From Branchiostoma lanceolatum (taxonomy: Eukaryota > Chordata > Leptocardii > Amphioxiformes > Branchiostomatidae), in NCBI RefSeq assembly GCF_035083965.1, contig NC_089739.1, positions 12,516,198-12,580,197 of the forward strand: 64,000 bases of DNA, read 5' to 3'. Shown here piece after piece: positions 22,101 to 34,623 of this stretch (the first letter of the stretch is position 1; each line of letters opens with the position of its first letter). The notes under the pieces are model-generated. The model was not told the DNA's origin, ran no database searches, and saw only the letters and a program-made list of their open reading frames with translations. The position numbers and the translations under genes were made by a program.

Positions 22101-23456
22101 TGGTCATGTACACAGGCCCTCATTCAAATGTTTGGCATACAGCCTTTCAAAACGATTTTTTAAACAAAGAATTTTTTCGTTTCGTTATTTTCAACCCAAA
22201 GTGCATTCAAACAAAGGGGTGTCACATTTTTATATTTCACCCATACTATCGCTGAAATATGTTGTTTTTGGTCATTTCCTTCTTTTCCTGTCAAATCTTC
22301 ATATATATCATTATATATACTATGGAAAACTTCATTCTTCCCTGGGGTTAGTCTTTTTTAATTCAATTTTGAACTGGGTTGATTATGCGCAAGAGTGTAA
22401 TTTTCAGCGGATATTTTTCGACTGGTTTACATGGAAATGGCACGGAATATCCCATTCTTGCAATGGGAGGATTATTTAATTATTTCTTTCAATTTTGAGC
22501 TGGAATGATTATGAAAAAGTCCATTTGTTAGCAGAAGTGCATTTGTTAATCAATAAGTGGATATGGTTGTGGACTGGTCCATATTGTGTTGAGGTGCTAC
22601 TGGAAGACTCAATTTTGGACTGGGGTGATTCATTTTTTTAGTGCAAGTATTTTAGAATGGTCCATTGTTATTTTGGGAGAGTCCATTTTTTGCATGGCGA
22701 GGAGTATGGCTAAACATGCTGTATTTGCTCGCAAATGTTGCCTTTCTAGTTACCTTAGTATTGTTAATCTTGACCTCTGACCTCTCAAACCTCTTTGACA
22801 TTTTATTATTATTATTATCAGCATTTTCATTATTAAATCATTGTGTACGTTAGAAACTTATTTGTATATATGTAATTGTATGTGCTGTGTTAGACGCCAA
22901 AAATCAGCTACTGCTGCCTGGGTGGTCATGTATTGCCTGCTGCAATTTGAATAAAAATAAATTATAAAAAAATAAAATCAAAATTAAAAAATAAACTATC
23001 AGCTTAGCACGTACATAAACACATATAGTAGTAAAGGTTTATCGATTGATTCACATGTCGCGAACAATGGCAGCCCATTGGCTGAATTGGAGCTCGGTCA
23101 TTACAATTTATAGGGCAGCAAAAACAACAACTTGATAATTCATTAAAATATTTGAATACTACAAGACGAACTTACTCTACAGTTCACATACACACAGTTA
23201 CCTGCATGAATGAAGAGTATAACTTAAGTTGATCTAGATCAGTCTCTTCTTTTGTCTTCACGAACAGCACAGCGTCCTTAAGCCAGTCGATCGTGTAGAC
23301 AGAAAATTCGTGGCCGCGTTCCTTAAAGAATTCCACCACGTCTTCGATCGGTTGCTTTTCCCCTTCCATGATGAAGTCATCAATTTCGCTGAGTTCCCCA
23401 GCCATGAGCTCATACTGTTCCTCTACGTCCCACTTGGCTTGTTGTACGTACGCCAT
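19125..23456 (-). CDS. P-loop sulfotransferase-like protein, complete, 3 exons
   Basis: Exons: 23202-23456 (85 codons), 20844-20961 and 19125-20053. They sum to 1302 nt (433 residues plus TAG) with phase-consistent GT-AG junctions. Seen: a joined motif FMYTTGRCGSTVL spanning the exon 2/3 border (P-loop residues about 123-130), followed by a short hydrophobic helix; an acidic run EDEDEDED near residue 160; and a C-terminal THPKRENDEYQ...VWVGEWDRDVFEKVC block. Known: GRCGST/RSGST-type loops form the 5'-phosphosulfate-binding loop of PAPS-dependent sulfotransferases. Inferred: a sulfotransferase-like fold with unknown acceptor. There is no signal peptide or clear membrane segment, so it is probably cytosolic. 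A different P-loop NTPase is the main alternative. Introns hold a SINE, a MITE and a laccase exon relic. Confidence 0.72.
20097..20465 (-). mobile_element. tRNA-derived SINE, minus strand, same family as 6940-7285
   Basis: On the minus strand the head reads GTGTGGCGCAATTGGTAGGG, then a B box GGGTTCGAAACC. The body has AAAGACACTTTACACGAC. A region with GGCTAGTTGGGCAACCC extends toward 20130. It lies in intron 2 of the sulfotransferase-like gene. Confidence 0.8.
20520..20622 (+). pseudogene. Relic of laccase exon 12 end and intron 12
   Basis: About 100 bp match 13579-13680: GGCTAGCATCACAATTCGCT, then TGACGAGTAAGT, then TTTGAATTTGAAT and further intron sequence. It would encode ASITIRFMTDE plus the splice donor. 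It sits antisense within an intron of the neighbouring minus-strand gene. No other laccase exon was found beside it. Confidence 0.85.
20647..20833. mobile_element. MITE with about 40-bp inverted repeats
   Basis: The left end ATATGATAATTACCCTGAGA then GTCCAGACAC pairs with the right end GTGTCTGGACTCCCAGGGTA then TATGATA. The interior is C-rich and without coding sequence. It ends only about 10 bp from exon 2 of the sulfotransferase-like gene. Confidence 0.82.
21423..21499. repeat. 15-bp-arm palindrome and (CTC)n microsatellite
   Basis: TATGTTTAGCCATAC and its reverse complement flank CTA (21423-21455). A (TCC)n run follows at about 21476-21499. The arm text TATGGCTAAACAT recurs at about 22706, which may mark the other end of a repeat. 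Confidence 0.8.
21500..22980. repeat. Ancient imperfect long-period repeat ending in A-rich tail
   Basis: Phrases such as CAAATGACCTGAAATTTGGT, ACCGAATGACCTGCAATTTG and TCAAAACGATTT recur at roughly 150-200 bp spacing. The segment ends in TTGAATAAAAATAAATTATA, like a retroelement tail. No intact ORF. It lies in intron 1 of the sulfotransferase-like gene. Confidence 0.5.
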
Positions 23457-23799
23457 TTTTTACCGGAGCCTGGTCAATGAATATGCAACAGAGAGAAGGT
23501 CAAAAGGTAAAGCAGGCATCCTCAATTGAGGTGAAGCATACCGATTCCTTTATTTCATAAAAGCAAAAAAAATGTTATGGCTGGCATGCACACATAATTG
23601 TAGTAAAATACTATTTGATATACCCATGATGATAATATGTCCAGGGTAAGAGGGCAATGCAAGAAAGCACAGCATTACTGAGCAAACTTGTTGTTCATCT
23701 TGGAGTTGCTACCCCTACTAGTAAGAGCTTTCCTCCAACAGAGAGAAAAGGACAGTTATTAATATATATAATGAAGAAAAATATCTAAGTAATGCAAAT

Positions 23800-24255
23800 A
23801 TGAGGGACAGGAATGCAGTCACAAGACTAAGAATCAGCTGCCACAAACTACATATTGAAACGGGAAGACATACCCGCACTCCTCTAGAACAACGATTATG
23901 TAAATATTGTACTTTGAATAGAATAGAAGACGAATGTCATTTTGTAGTAGAATGTGGATTATATACCAAAGAAAGAAATGAACTGTATAAGCTTGTATAA
24001 ACCCTATTTCCTTACTTCACACATTTAAGTACTGTACAAAAATTCATATTCCTAATGCGACTAGACAAACCTTCCATTGAAAAACACGTCTGTTCTTTTA
24101 TATCTACTATAACCGAAAAGCGAGGTGAATTGGAATGTATCTAAAGATAGTCATATTCTTTTATATCCGTTAACTGTACTTGTATTTTGTTTTGTTGCGA
24201 CCTGTACTTAGCCAAGTGTGTCAGAAATGTGCAATAAAGGTCTTCATTCATTCAT
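23800..24255 (+). pseudogene. LINE retrotransposon 3' end remnant
   Basis: An open stretch of 66 codons encodes LRISCHKLHIETGRH...LCKYC...IEDECHFVVEC, the cysteine-containing C-terminus seen after reverse transcriptase in many non-LTR elements. It is followed by a 3' UTR ending TGCAATAAAGGTCTTCATTC. Similar pieces lie at 26655-27020 and 43540-43990. Confidence 0.8.
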
Positions 24256-25454
24256 TAACATCTGTATACTATTTGAATTTCATTCTGTCTCGAAAAGACA
24301 TTGGTGGCAACAAAGGCTGGTGATAAGCGGAGAGAGAAAAACACCTAGCAACTAAACTCGTACCGAAACAGCAAATCTGCTGGGAGAGCAAGACTAATAA
24401 CACTTTCTCCCCTCAGTATTCACATTTTAATCTCTAAGAATATGTGTAATTAGCAGTCAAGCTTGCTTTGAACGTATATGGTGTTTTGTACGTTTTTTTT
24501 TGGATAGTTTGCGCTTTAAAAGAACACACAATAACGCCGACAAATACCTTGAAAAAAAGTTCAACAACTTTCTTTTTTAAAACTTTTTTTTGCACTTGAT
24601 AACCCATAATTTAAAATCGAGAGCATTTCAAAAAGATCTCCAACACAAAAATCTCGGGAAACCCGTTACAGTCATTTAGAGCCGTCAATGAGGTTTAAAG
24701 GTGAATGCTTCTTGGAGTTAGTCTTAAACGATGTTTGAACGCATGTCATGCCGCACGGATAAGGGGAGGGGGTGATTGACATTGGTGTTAACAATCCTTG
24801 TCATTTTCAAGGTCATCAACAATGACGCAAGTAGCTTCGTTACATGTTAAATGCCCATAACAAGGCGTCAGAGTAAATGTACTGTCTAGAAAATGGTTAA
24901 TATTTGTGAAATTTTTTTTTTTCCTGATGCAGAAAAAAAGAGCCTGACAGTGTGGGTTTACAGTACAAACATGTAATGACCACAGGTGAACCCAAATGGA
25001 ACACGTGTTCGGGTCGAATTACGTCAGATCGAACATCGTAGAACAAGGTTTGAATTTGGCCGGACGTGGGAGTTTCTAATTATAAGCCTGAATTTGACCA
25101 TCGTGATTCTCAATTTTACCACGAAAAAAATGAACCGTATTGGTTAGAGAAGTCACCATGCCATTTTCCAACTTTTTCACATCCAAGGACGAACAGATAG
25201 TCACTTTCTCTTAAAATCAATCGCAGGACCAACAGATGATAGAATTTGTGAGGCTTTTCGTCTTCGCCTGCTTTTAAGTAAAAAAAGTCAAACCCAACTT
25301 GCCTAGATATAGCCAATAACTAATACTTGAGTGGTCTCTTGCGTTAGGTTAATCGTTTTATATGACAGTTCATTGTCACATGTATATATGCCTCCTACAT
25401 ACATGTGACAATGTAGATAGATAGAATGCAATGTGTTCATAGTAATAATTCCCT

Positions 25455-26200
25455 TTCCTCCCTGAATCTGTAACATGTGGAGTCCCACAGGGATCTATAC
25501 TCGGCCCTCTTTTGATTTATGTGAACGACCTTGCCTTGGTATCAGGCAAACTCTTTACATCATTATTTGCAGATGATACAACATTTTTATACACTGATAA
25601 TTACTATTCAAGGTAAAAAAAAGTTGTCCCTCATTATAGATAAAACGAATGTTATAATTTTCATAGGTAAAAAAAAGAAATATAGGAAAGAAATGGCTAA
25701 GAAATGTAAAACATGGCAAAGCCATCAAACAGGTTTATAGGAGTCAAAATAGACTGTGCGAATAAACAATACATAATTATGATTAGCTTTCAGGGAATGA
25801 ACTTGTAAATAAACCTTTTTTCATCAATGATTTTAAAGCTTAAAAAGACGTACCTGTGGTAGAAATTGTAGAAACCTGTCTGCAGCTCGATATTCAACTC
25901 CCTTCTGAGAAGAACAGACAAACCAAGACAATACACTGAAAACTTGTTGGATAAACCGGTTTTTATGATTAATACTGCCAAAATTGTCTATGAAAAGGGG
26001 AGTGTCTAGAATGCAATAAGATTAAGATTACACAAAGTGGGCTTATCAATCATTGAGAACATTAAATCCGTTCGAAAGTGGGTTTAGAAATAGATGCCAG
26101 GATTTTGATCAAGAAAAGATTAGATATGGTAAAAAGGTTGTGAGAATAAAGTAAATCTAGTTGGATTCAAAGTTGTAGTCTGAACGATCTTCACCTCATT
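25455..26200 (+). pseudogene. Decayed LINE reverse transcriptase
   Basis: From 25470 the frame reads GVPQGSILGPLLIYVNDL and then LFADDTTFLY, the conserved RT palm motifs. LSLIIDKTNVIIF follows in a shifted frame. Stops and frameshifts break it throughout. Confidence 0.85.
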
Positions 26201-26654
26201 CCAGTACTATAGACTAATCTCGACTCTGACTGTTTTTTGATGTGTTTTAGGCGTTTTTGTCGGTCTTTCTTTTTGTTCCGTATACTTTTTATCGGCAAGC
26301 CAAATTTAACCTCTGCCCCAAGAAGAAACGATCAATGCCTAATAAACCCAATCACTTCAACAAATTACAAGCGTTTCACAAGTAGGAATTAAATAGGATT
26401 GCCCTGCCCCGGGGTGAGTGTGGGAAGAGATATGGCTTGGCGACATAGGGACAGGAATGCAGTCACTTCTAATTGCATATGATGCTATACATGTAGGAAA
26501 ACTAGTGTGGTTGAGCAAGAAAACCTAAGAAATATCATTGTTTTAAAAAAAATCAGTGATTTTTGCATAAAATGCCTTTCAGAAACCCGTTGTCATGGCA
26601 ACACGAAAAATGATAAACTTATACAATTATCATTATATTGTTGCCAACTAAATT

Positions 26655-27020
26655 TTAGGAAAAGTCACCAAGTTTGGTAGTCCTAGCGTATGTCGTTCGG
26701 CAGTTATGCGATGTCAAAGTTGGCGCGGGCACTTTTAGCCGCCCCCCCCCCCCATCTGGATAGTCTAGAGGAGTGCGGGCATGTCTTCCCGTTTCAATAT
26801 GTAGTTTGAGACAGATGATTCTTAAGGACAAGCCTTCCATTGAAAAACATATCTGTTCTTTTGATTCTACTATAACCGAAAAGCAACGAGAAGTAGAATT
26901 TATCTAAAGATAGTCATATCCTGTTTGTATCCGTTAACTGTACTTGTTCTTTTGTTTTGTTGTGACCTGTACTCAGCCAAGTGTGGCAGAAATGTGCAAT
27001 AAAGGTCTTCATTCATTAAT
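26655..27020. pseudogene. Rearranged LINE 3' remnant
   Basis: A reverse-oriented piece (minus strand encodes LKLHIETGRHARTPL, near 26765-26830) joins plus-strand 3' UTR (GCCTTCCATTGAAAAACATA to GTGCAATAAAGGTCTTCATT), so an internal inversion has occurred. Confidence 0.72.
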
Positions 27021-27243
27021 TCATAAAGTAGCCTTGTTAGCTTTGGTCCTCTTCCAACGTCGCTAGCTATACCGGTAGTCGCCCAAGGCGGGACTTAAGG
27101 CTTCCATAAAGTAAACGGGACAAAAAAGCAAGCCGGACAAAAACACGTCAAAAACAGCCAGAGCCGAACCTCTGCTTGGAGAGTAGATACAGACTACTCC
27201 CTTGTAACTACGTGCCCACTCTTGACTGAAACAACTTTCTTCG

Positions 27244-28603
27244 TTAACCCTCAAACCACCGTATGGGGTCAAAACTGACCCCAGGCGTACATCAACATGT
27301 GCCATTTGGACATTTCGAGTCGAAAACAAAATTCCTTCTATGAGTTTGTTTGTATATATGTCTTATAACTTCTCACAAGTTTTTACTGAGATTGGCTCAT
27401 TGTTGATTAAGTTATCGTAGAAAGTTTACGCATGGTCCAGTGGGGTCAAAACTGACCCCAGCAAAATCTGCACTCATATTCCCTATTGTTTGATACTTGT
27501 CATCTAGAAACATGTATGATAAGGGTTATTATGATCATAGTGTCAAAATATGATTTTGTAGAAACGTAAAAAAAACAATTTTTTTAAAGGTACGTAAAGA
27601 TTAATGACGTTGCGACGTATTATGACGTCATTTATGTGATTTTATTGACGAAAACCAACAAATTGGGTATTTCCGTATAATTTAAAGGTACGCGATAAAA
27701 CTTAAATAGAAATTTTGTATGATAAATCATGATGTATCCAAAGACGTTATTTGTAGATGACAATAGGAACGACGTCAAAATGACGTCATAGAAATTATAT
27801 TCATATCAAGTTACACTAGCGAAATCCGCCATCTTGGTTCCGACATCTTGAATTATTTTAAATGCATTTTTTCATCATATAACCTAATATCACAATGAAA
27901 ATGACCCAAAACGATTATACTAAGATTGTTTCTGTTTGAATAAACATGGTAATGATGAAATTTGGGGTTAAAATAGCCGGTTACAGCTAATCTAATTACA
28001 TCGTCCGCCATTTTAGATTTTGACCGATGACGTAATCAAATATGCATAAATTATGAATATTAAATCATACAAGTGATAGCGAATTAAATTGGTTGGTATT
28101 GATGTAAGAAAATAAATGCAATTTAAAAAGACAGCCCTATAATTACATTGTAAAATCCAAAATTAGCGACTTTTTCCAAATATGGCTCTAAAAAATCGGT
28201 TTCCATAGCAACATGAAAACATTGATTAGATATTTCATTAAAGTCAAATTGTTGCCAACGAAATTTTAGCAAAGGTGACCAAGTTCGGTTGTTCCAGCGT
28301 AAGCCATTCAGATGCTATATGACATCAAGTGTTGGCGCAGGCCTCAAAAGAGCCCGCTTGTCTGAATAGCGTTAGTTGCAAAAGACGATGTTCCCTATTT
28401 ATGCATAAATTATGATAATGAGCAAAAATTATTCACATCTAATCATGTCAAACTGTCCCTTATAGATTACTAAAACTATACATATATACAAACCACGAAA
28501 ATAGGCACCAATAAAGCTATATTTGTAGAAAACATGGTGGGGTCAGTTTTGACCCCATACGGTAAGATTCGTCGTAAAATAGCTACGGTGGTTTGAGGGT
28601 TAA
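27244..28603. mobile_element. TTAA-flanked non-autonomous element with GGGGTCAAAACTGACCCC arms
   Basis: TTAA at 27244 and 28600 flanks CCCTCAAACCACCGTA and its reverse complement. Just inside are TGGGGTCAAAACTGACCCCA and its inverse (28538-28560), the right end carrying an extra 25 bp. A further GGGGTCAAAACTGACCCC copy lies at about 27440. TTAA plus a CCCT start is the piggyBac signature. There is no transposase ORF. Confidence 0.85.
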
Positions 28604-29239
28604 TCTCAAAGCAGATGTTGGGATGAAAGATCGCGACTTTTCCAACCGCCGGACTTCGCTGACAGCTACCCGGTCCTATGTTGCCAGTTATAAAACTAGA
28701 AGACCTTCCACCCCAACATCTACTTGGAGATTTCTTTCTTATACATGTACTATCAAATTCGGCTTGCCAAATAGATATCCAAACGGCTACTTTTGCAAGA
28801 TATTGCTGCATCCGTAGCATTGGCCATTCAGACGTTGTTTTTTTTTAACGTCGACATTGGAAGTTTACTTGCCCGAAGGCAAAATGCAAGTACATTAAGT
28901 GTCTATTCGGTAAAAGGTCAACTCGCCCCAACTCGCCCCAACTAATAACTACCAACTCGCCCCAATTAGGGATTCTTAAACTTGGTTTTATATGCTAACA
29001 AAGCCTCATGACTCTAATTTTAACTTTCTCTGTTCGGCATTTGACGCGAATGAATGCAGGGGGCGCCGGCAGACCACGTTGCATGCAGCTGCATAGGGTA
29101 AGTACCATATTGCTTTACAAGCACACGTGGCATTTTTCACCACAATTGGAATTCGGTAAAACAAAACAAAACTGAAAGGAAAAGAGAAAGTGAAATATAG
29201 AATAAAAGTCTAATATATGTGATCAAGGAAGACTAAAAA

Positions 29240-29800
29240 GACATACCTGTGTACAAGGTGCGACTCTGAAGAATGCAGACACGTGGAAGACACTACACGC
29301 TGTAGCTAGATGTACCGGTTTGGCAGTTATGCAAATTCTGCCAGAATTGTCTGAACTAGGTCACACAGAGTTTACTCATGGTCTGCTTCAGACACTTTAC
29401 ATCCGATGGAAAAGTACAAAAGTTGGTTCAGAAATAGATGTCTATCATCATGATAATGGGTTTTATTCAAAGAACACTTTGAGAACCTATGGGAAACGGT
29501 GTAGTTAGAAGCAAAGCACAGAGAATGATAAGCAATGGATACTCTATCCAGAAACATGAATTAAGATTTATAAAGACTATGAAATTGTTTCTGTTAATTC
29601 AGAATCCTTGTCTATCTATCTCAAATATATGTAAGGTCTTTTATAGGTCACAGTACCGTCACACAGATCTAGAGTTTAAATGGTATGCTTCAGAAACTTA
29701 ACATTTGATGGAAAAGTATGAAAGTCGGCCTAGAAATAGATGTCTGAACTTTGACAAGCTGTGGGAAACGGTGTAGTAATACTTAAGGAATGGAGGAAGC
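29240..29800 (+). pseudogene. Two decayed LINE fragments
   Basis: The blocks around 29345-29450 and 29645-29770 are diverged duplicates. Shared text includes TTCAG...ACTT.ACAT..GATGGAAAAGTA and AGAAATAGATGTCT. Another similar phrase (GTGGGTTTAGAAATAGATGC) lies near 26080. No intact frame. Confidence 0.5.
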
Positions 29801-30839
29801 AAAACAGTCTGTAGTACTTATTAAAGGTTAAGCACACACAGCGGCTCTGTTTCACGATTTAAATGTTATAACTGTATTTGACATTAATTATCCATAACTG
29901 CTATACAAGACACCATAATCTCTTAAGACCAATTATGACAAACTCGAGTCAAAAACAACATACAATAAAGTTTAGACGCCCCCCATATGGAACAATCTAA
30001 GCCAAATACAACAGTCTTGCTCGTCATTGCCAAGTTTCAAAAAACGTCTAAAGATATATTTCATAGAACATCCAAGCACTACTTTCATCTGATTTGTTTG
30101 TTTTCCTTGATCTCCAATTTTCCTTTGATATTTGATAACAGAATAGTCCATACAATTATTATTTTTGTATAATTTTTACCTATTTCTTAACAATTTGTAA
30201 ATTATGTTTAGCAGTGATCATATATAGCGTAATTGCACTTATTATGTTTGATAACTTAAAATTAATTTTGTATTTTTCCTCTTCTATTCATTAATTCCAT
30301 TAGGATTTATGGTACAATTTCACCTTTTGTCTTTTGTGAATGTTGCTTAGTTTTGATTACTAGTATGTACAATCTAAATAATTCCTATTGTCAAGTTTAG
30401 AGGGGAGGCCCAGGAAAAGCCACATAGCCCCCCCCCCCTGGGTATTACCTGCATTTGGGCGAGGACCAATCAGATCGCGGCATGTTCTTTTGCCCTGGTC
30501 ACTGGGGGATTCAAACTATAACTACTATATCCTAAATGAATAGCCTCTATATAGTATATTTTCATCAATAATGGACCAATAAGTCCATTAAGTGACTCAG
30601 GTCTGTTGCAAAGTTATTTTCTCCGGATCTGCTTCTCTTCGATCAGCGCTGTGCATCAGTGTAGCTTCTCCTAACTTAAGCTGCCTGGACAGTGGCGGCC
30701 ATGAAGGTAGTAAGACTCGTGTACGATCAGTGATGGTTTAATGTCCGATACCCGGGAGCAACCTGCAGTGGGGAAAATTAAGTCCCAAAATAAGTTACAC
30801 TTCATTATGTGCATCTCTGTCTAAGCTACCTGCATACTG

Positions 30840-31161
30840 AATATCATGGAAATCCATCGTTGCTATGTTCAGTTATTCTCCTTGGAAGATTTTGACAAAA
30901 ATGCCCCTGCAGTTTCAAAGCAAGCTGGTAGGGGGCCCAAACCTACAATTCTATCTGCCACCAAAAAACCAAGACCATAGCATGTTCATGTCAAAAGATA
31001 CAGAAAACGGATGTTCTGCTGCAGTACCAAGGTCACATACCAGGGGTCAAAAATCTCTTCCCAACACCTACCCATACACCAAATATCATTATATATTCAT
31101 AATCCATCCAGGGGTTCTTGAGTTATGGCTGTTATGCTGACTACAAAAAGGCGGAAACACA

Positions 31162-31203
<42 letters not shown>
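30840..31203. repeat. Retroelement-like tail ending in (CA)n
   Basis: ACCAAATATCATTATATATT, then CATCCAGGGGTTCTTGAGTT and an A-rich join to (CA)n at 31161-31203. This form is typical of old dispersed repeats. Not assigned to a family. Confidence 0.5.
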
Positions 31204-31206
<3 letters not shown>

Positions 31207-31314
31207 AAAACTATACAATCATGTGTTTCCATTTTTCACGGAGATAATAAGAAATCAAAGATGTCATACCTCCATGAAATATTTGCAGTTTCTGTGAATC
31301 TCTTATTTCATTCT

Positions 31315-31386
31315 TAACATAACATAACATAACATAACATAACATAACATAACATAACATAACATAACATAACATAACATAACATA
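31315..31386. repeat. (CATAA)n pentanucleotide microsatellite
   Basis: About 14 near-perfect copies. It is translatable on the minus strand only as an artefact. Confidence 0.97.
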
Positions 31387-32756
31387 CTAGTAGCATAACA
31401 TAGTGTTCGGATAAGAGGCATATTGCCTGTGAGATCCGCGTCTTAAGCTTAGACTCGTAACTTAGAGTTCAGAGTTTGTAATGAGAGTTTATGATGGGCT
31501 GGGTGAGTACTGCAGTCCCCTCCAGTGGTTGTCCAATTTTGATTTGAAAGTGTTCACAGTTTCGGCAGCTACAACATCCGAAGGGAGGTTATTCCAGGAG
31601 TTATTCCATCCCTGTGAATATCTTGCTGATTCTATCTGATGCATTTTTTTCACTGGCCGCCATAAGGCAACAGACATGTATATGATAATAGTCTTTATTA
31701 CATATTCTTGCCCAGTTGGGCTAAATGCATATGCCATAGAGGACCACACATGGTCTAGAGATGCAAAGTGTAAAACATGAAATAATAAAATGCTACATTC
31801 TAACATCAAAAAGTAAAAACAAAACTGTGTACTACTGTTAATCTAATGTTGATCACCTAATACATTTGTAGTTTCTTCCCTTTTTTGAAACACCTGGAAA
31901 CATACCTACATACTTTGTCCATTATGTGTTCATTTTTACATACATGTATACAATCAGGTATATAATGAAAGACAGGAAATGGCATAACTTATTCTGGGAC
32001 CTTTGACCTATCTTCCTGTCAGTGTCCCTGATATCCCTAGCTCTCCGCCCCAAAACTTACCAGTTGACTTAAGGTTTGCAGGGCGGCTAATCCAGTGAAA
32101 TTGACTTTGTACTATTTTACCAGTAAAGAAGTGAGAGAAAAAATATTTTGTACTGAATATTGGTAGCAAAGAACATAAGGATTCCAAATATAGTTTTTGG
32201 AACCATATGGTTGACGTCATCATGTTTTATTGCCCTTGTTATAAATATTTTCGAAGAAAAAATACAGAACTTTGGAAATTCCCAACAACACAAAACTTCA
32301 TTTGTTTGACGGATAATGATAAAAGCTACAAACTGGCGCTGGCGCCAACGAAAATATTGTAATAAACTATATTTATAGTGAAATTATTGATTTTTAATTA
32401 GGTTTCAATTAAGTCTCGGTATCCGCCGAACCGCACATATCACCCCTTGGCGCGAACGCGAGTGTGAAGATTGAACGGTTCTCTTAACGAATCCGGCAAT
32501 AAAAGCGATAATTTACCTTCACTTCTTCTTAATTATAGAAAATAAAAATGTGTTATGGCCATAAAATCTGCTAATCGGCCGCAAAATCGACGTTTTCGCC
32601 GCAAAATGCAACGAAACAGCACCAAAATTGCAGCGTGGATCCTCCATACTCGATTGACCTGTTGTGACCCCAAAACAGCTGCTAAACTCTCGCGAAGTCC
32701 CGCAAAATGCGAGAAACTGACGAGATCGTGAGTGTTTGCTGCCGTTCCCGCACTGT

Positions 32757-34623
32757 ATAGTCGAAGGGCCAACGCTCTAGAACACACTTATTTTATTAAA
32801 CAGCGAAAACGACGTAACGCGCCTCTCCCGTGAAAATACCCTCAAGTAGGCTCTTCTTTAACACTCATAGCAGAAAGTTGGTTTACTGCAGGCCCATAAA
32901 ATTTGGTATACTTAAAGAACAAGCATTGGTGCGCCAACCGGTGGCCAACTTATTGGTGTTAAATGAGTCACACTATAAGAAATCATCCACTGAACATTGC
33001 GTATTTTAGACTCATTTTACGCCATTTGTGTTGGCTTGCAACAGGTATGTAGCGTTCATGAATATTCTTGAAAATCTCTGTGCTGATTTCCAGAAACCTT
33101 ACCTTTCATTTGATATATAGTTTATTGTTTATTTGAAAACAGGAGAGAGCAGCACCCGTATAGAAAATGTTCACTTTGTTGAAAAACAGGACGCGGCGCC
33201 TCCCGCGTTCCGAACACAACTGGAACGCGTCGGAGGGGCAGAAACCACGGGTACTTGATGTTCATTTTTGTCACGGCGTCGTAAACACCAAGAATTCACT
33301 AACCCTCTTATGGTTCGTATGTTGATTCTCTCAAACTCTAGCTTTCCATTGGTAGGTAGTTTGATGTCGATTTAGATAGTTGAGTGCACGGCGTAGAATA
33401 CTGAAAATGTCCACTCCGTTATGAAGACGCCGCAACTAGCGTGTTCTACGTACGCGCGCGGTCGCTCTCCGTGCAATCATGGAACTTCGCGGTCAAAAGT
33501 GTAACGGCGTTGTACGTTTGTCTTCCCGGTTATTACATACAATGAAACAGCCCGGTTCTTCTCTTTTTAGCGTTGTTCACACTCAAAGATATAAACAGAT
33601 GCAGGTCAACTTGAACATTTTGTTTATATATGTGAAGAACAGTCAGTTTGTGATCAACATCATACAAGTTTGTAATGTGCTTTACGCGTACATACATAGA
33701 TCAACTGTGGTTTTGCTGACTGTGGAAATAATCTGCTGATTGTGAAGACACTGAGCTGTCACAAAGTGCATAAAGTATTCAATCATATACATGTTTCCCT
33801 GTTAACCACAGACTTTATTTAGTTTGTGTAACACCAAATCCACTGTCCAAGAAAGTGACGGGCTTATCCCTGACCGATGCCGGTTGGGCCCGGCCCTTTA
33901 CAACACCCCCACAAAACTCCTTTCTGCTGTACCTAGTAATTAGTGCCGTATCCGCTACAAATTTGTGCTGTACCCGGTGATTTTTGCCGTACACACTGAA
34001 ATTTCCTGCCGTGCCCAGGCCTTTTGCGCTGTGTCCAATTGCGGGCATCGCACGGGCATAGTGTTTAGTCACTAGAAAGTTGTGTATAAAAACCATGTAC
34101 GGCAACAATGCACTGTCTCATATACCTATGCTGACCCAACTTCAAGTTTTTTTCCCACACAATACTAACCTGGTACCTCCTATTTTTGGACTGACACAAA
34201 ATATCAGATACTTTCTGTACAACAGTTGTCTTTTCTATAAATAGGAGCGTCTAGATTATGGTTGCTAGCATATCAGTAGAATAAGCCGCTGTTAACAAAT
34301 CCCTGACGTCAGACCCAAATGTTCACCAAATTATCAGGAGAAATAGATGTATAATTGCAAGGAGGTTAAATATTTAACCTCCTTGATAATTGAGAGTTGA
34401 ACAACAAAAATGAGTCAACCTGGTCCTTATCTTCTTGATCCCACCGCCATCACCGGCCCCGGTGTTTATTTTGTGGGTGAACTGTTAAAAAGTCAGAGGC
34501 TACCCTGGTTTCTCAGGGTGGTTTCTCGTGGCCGCTACTCGTGCCAAGGCTGTTCGATCTTGTGCCGTTTTAGAAAAACCCGGAAGTAGAATCGAATATT
34601 CGATGCTTGGCCCTTCGACTAGT
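32757..34623. mobile_element. Possible 1.9-kb element with GTCGAAGGGCCAA ends
   Basis: TAGTCGAAGGGCCAACG at 32757 and CTTGGCCCTTCGACTA at 34607 form matching inverted ends, both next to TA. A third end (TAGTCGAAGGGCCAACCATC) lies near 10246. The interior has no recognisable transposase, and 34358-34385 is a separate palindrome. This may be chance pairing of two solo ends. Confidence 0.35.
34358..34385. repeat. Perfect 28-bp palindrome
   Basis: CAAGGAGGTTAAAT followed by its exact reverse complement with no spacer. The half-site recurs elsewhere in the window. Confidence 0.97.

Noticed and set aside
33479-33739. 86-codon ORF as a gene
   Set aside because: No splice or family support, inside repeat-rich DNA.
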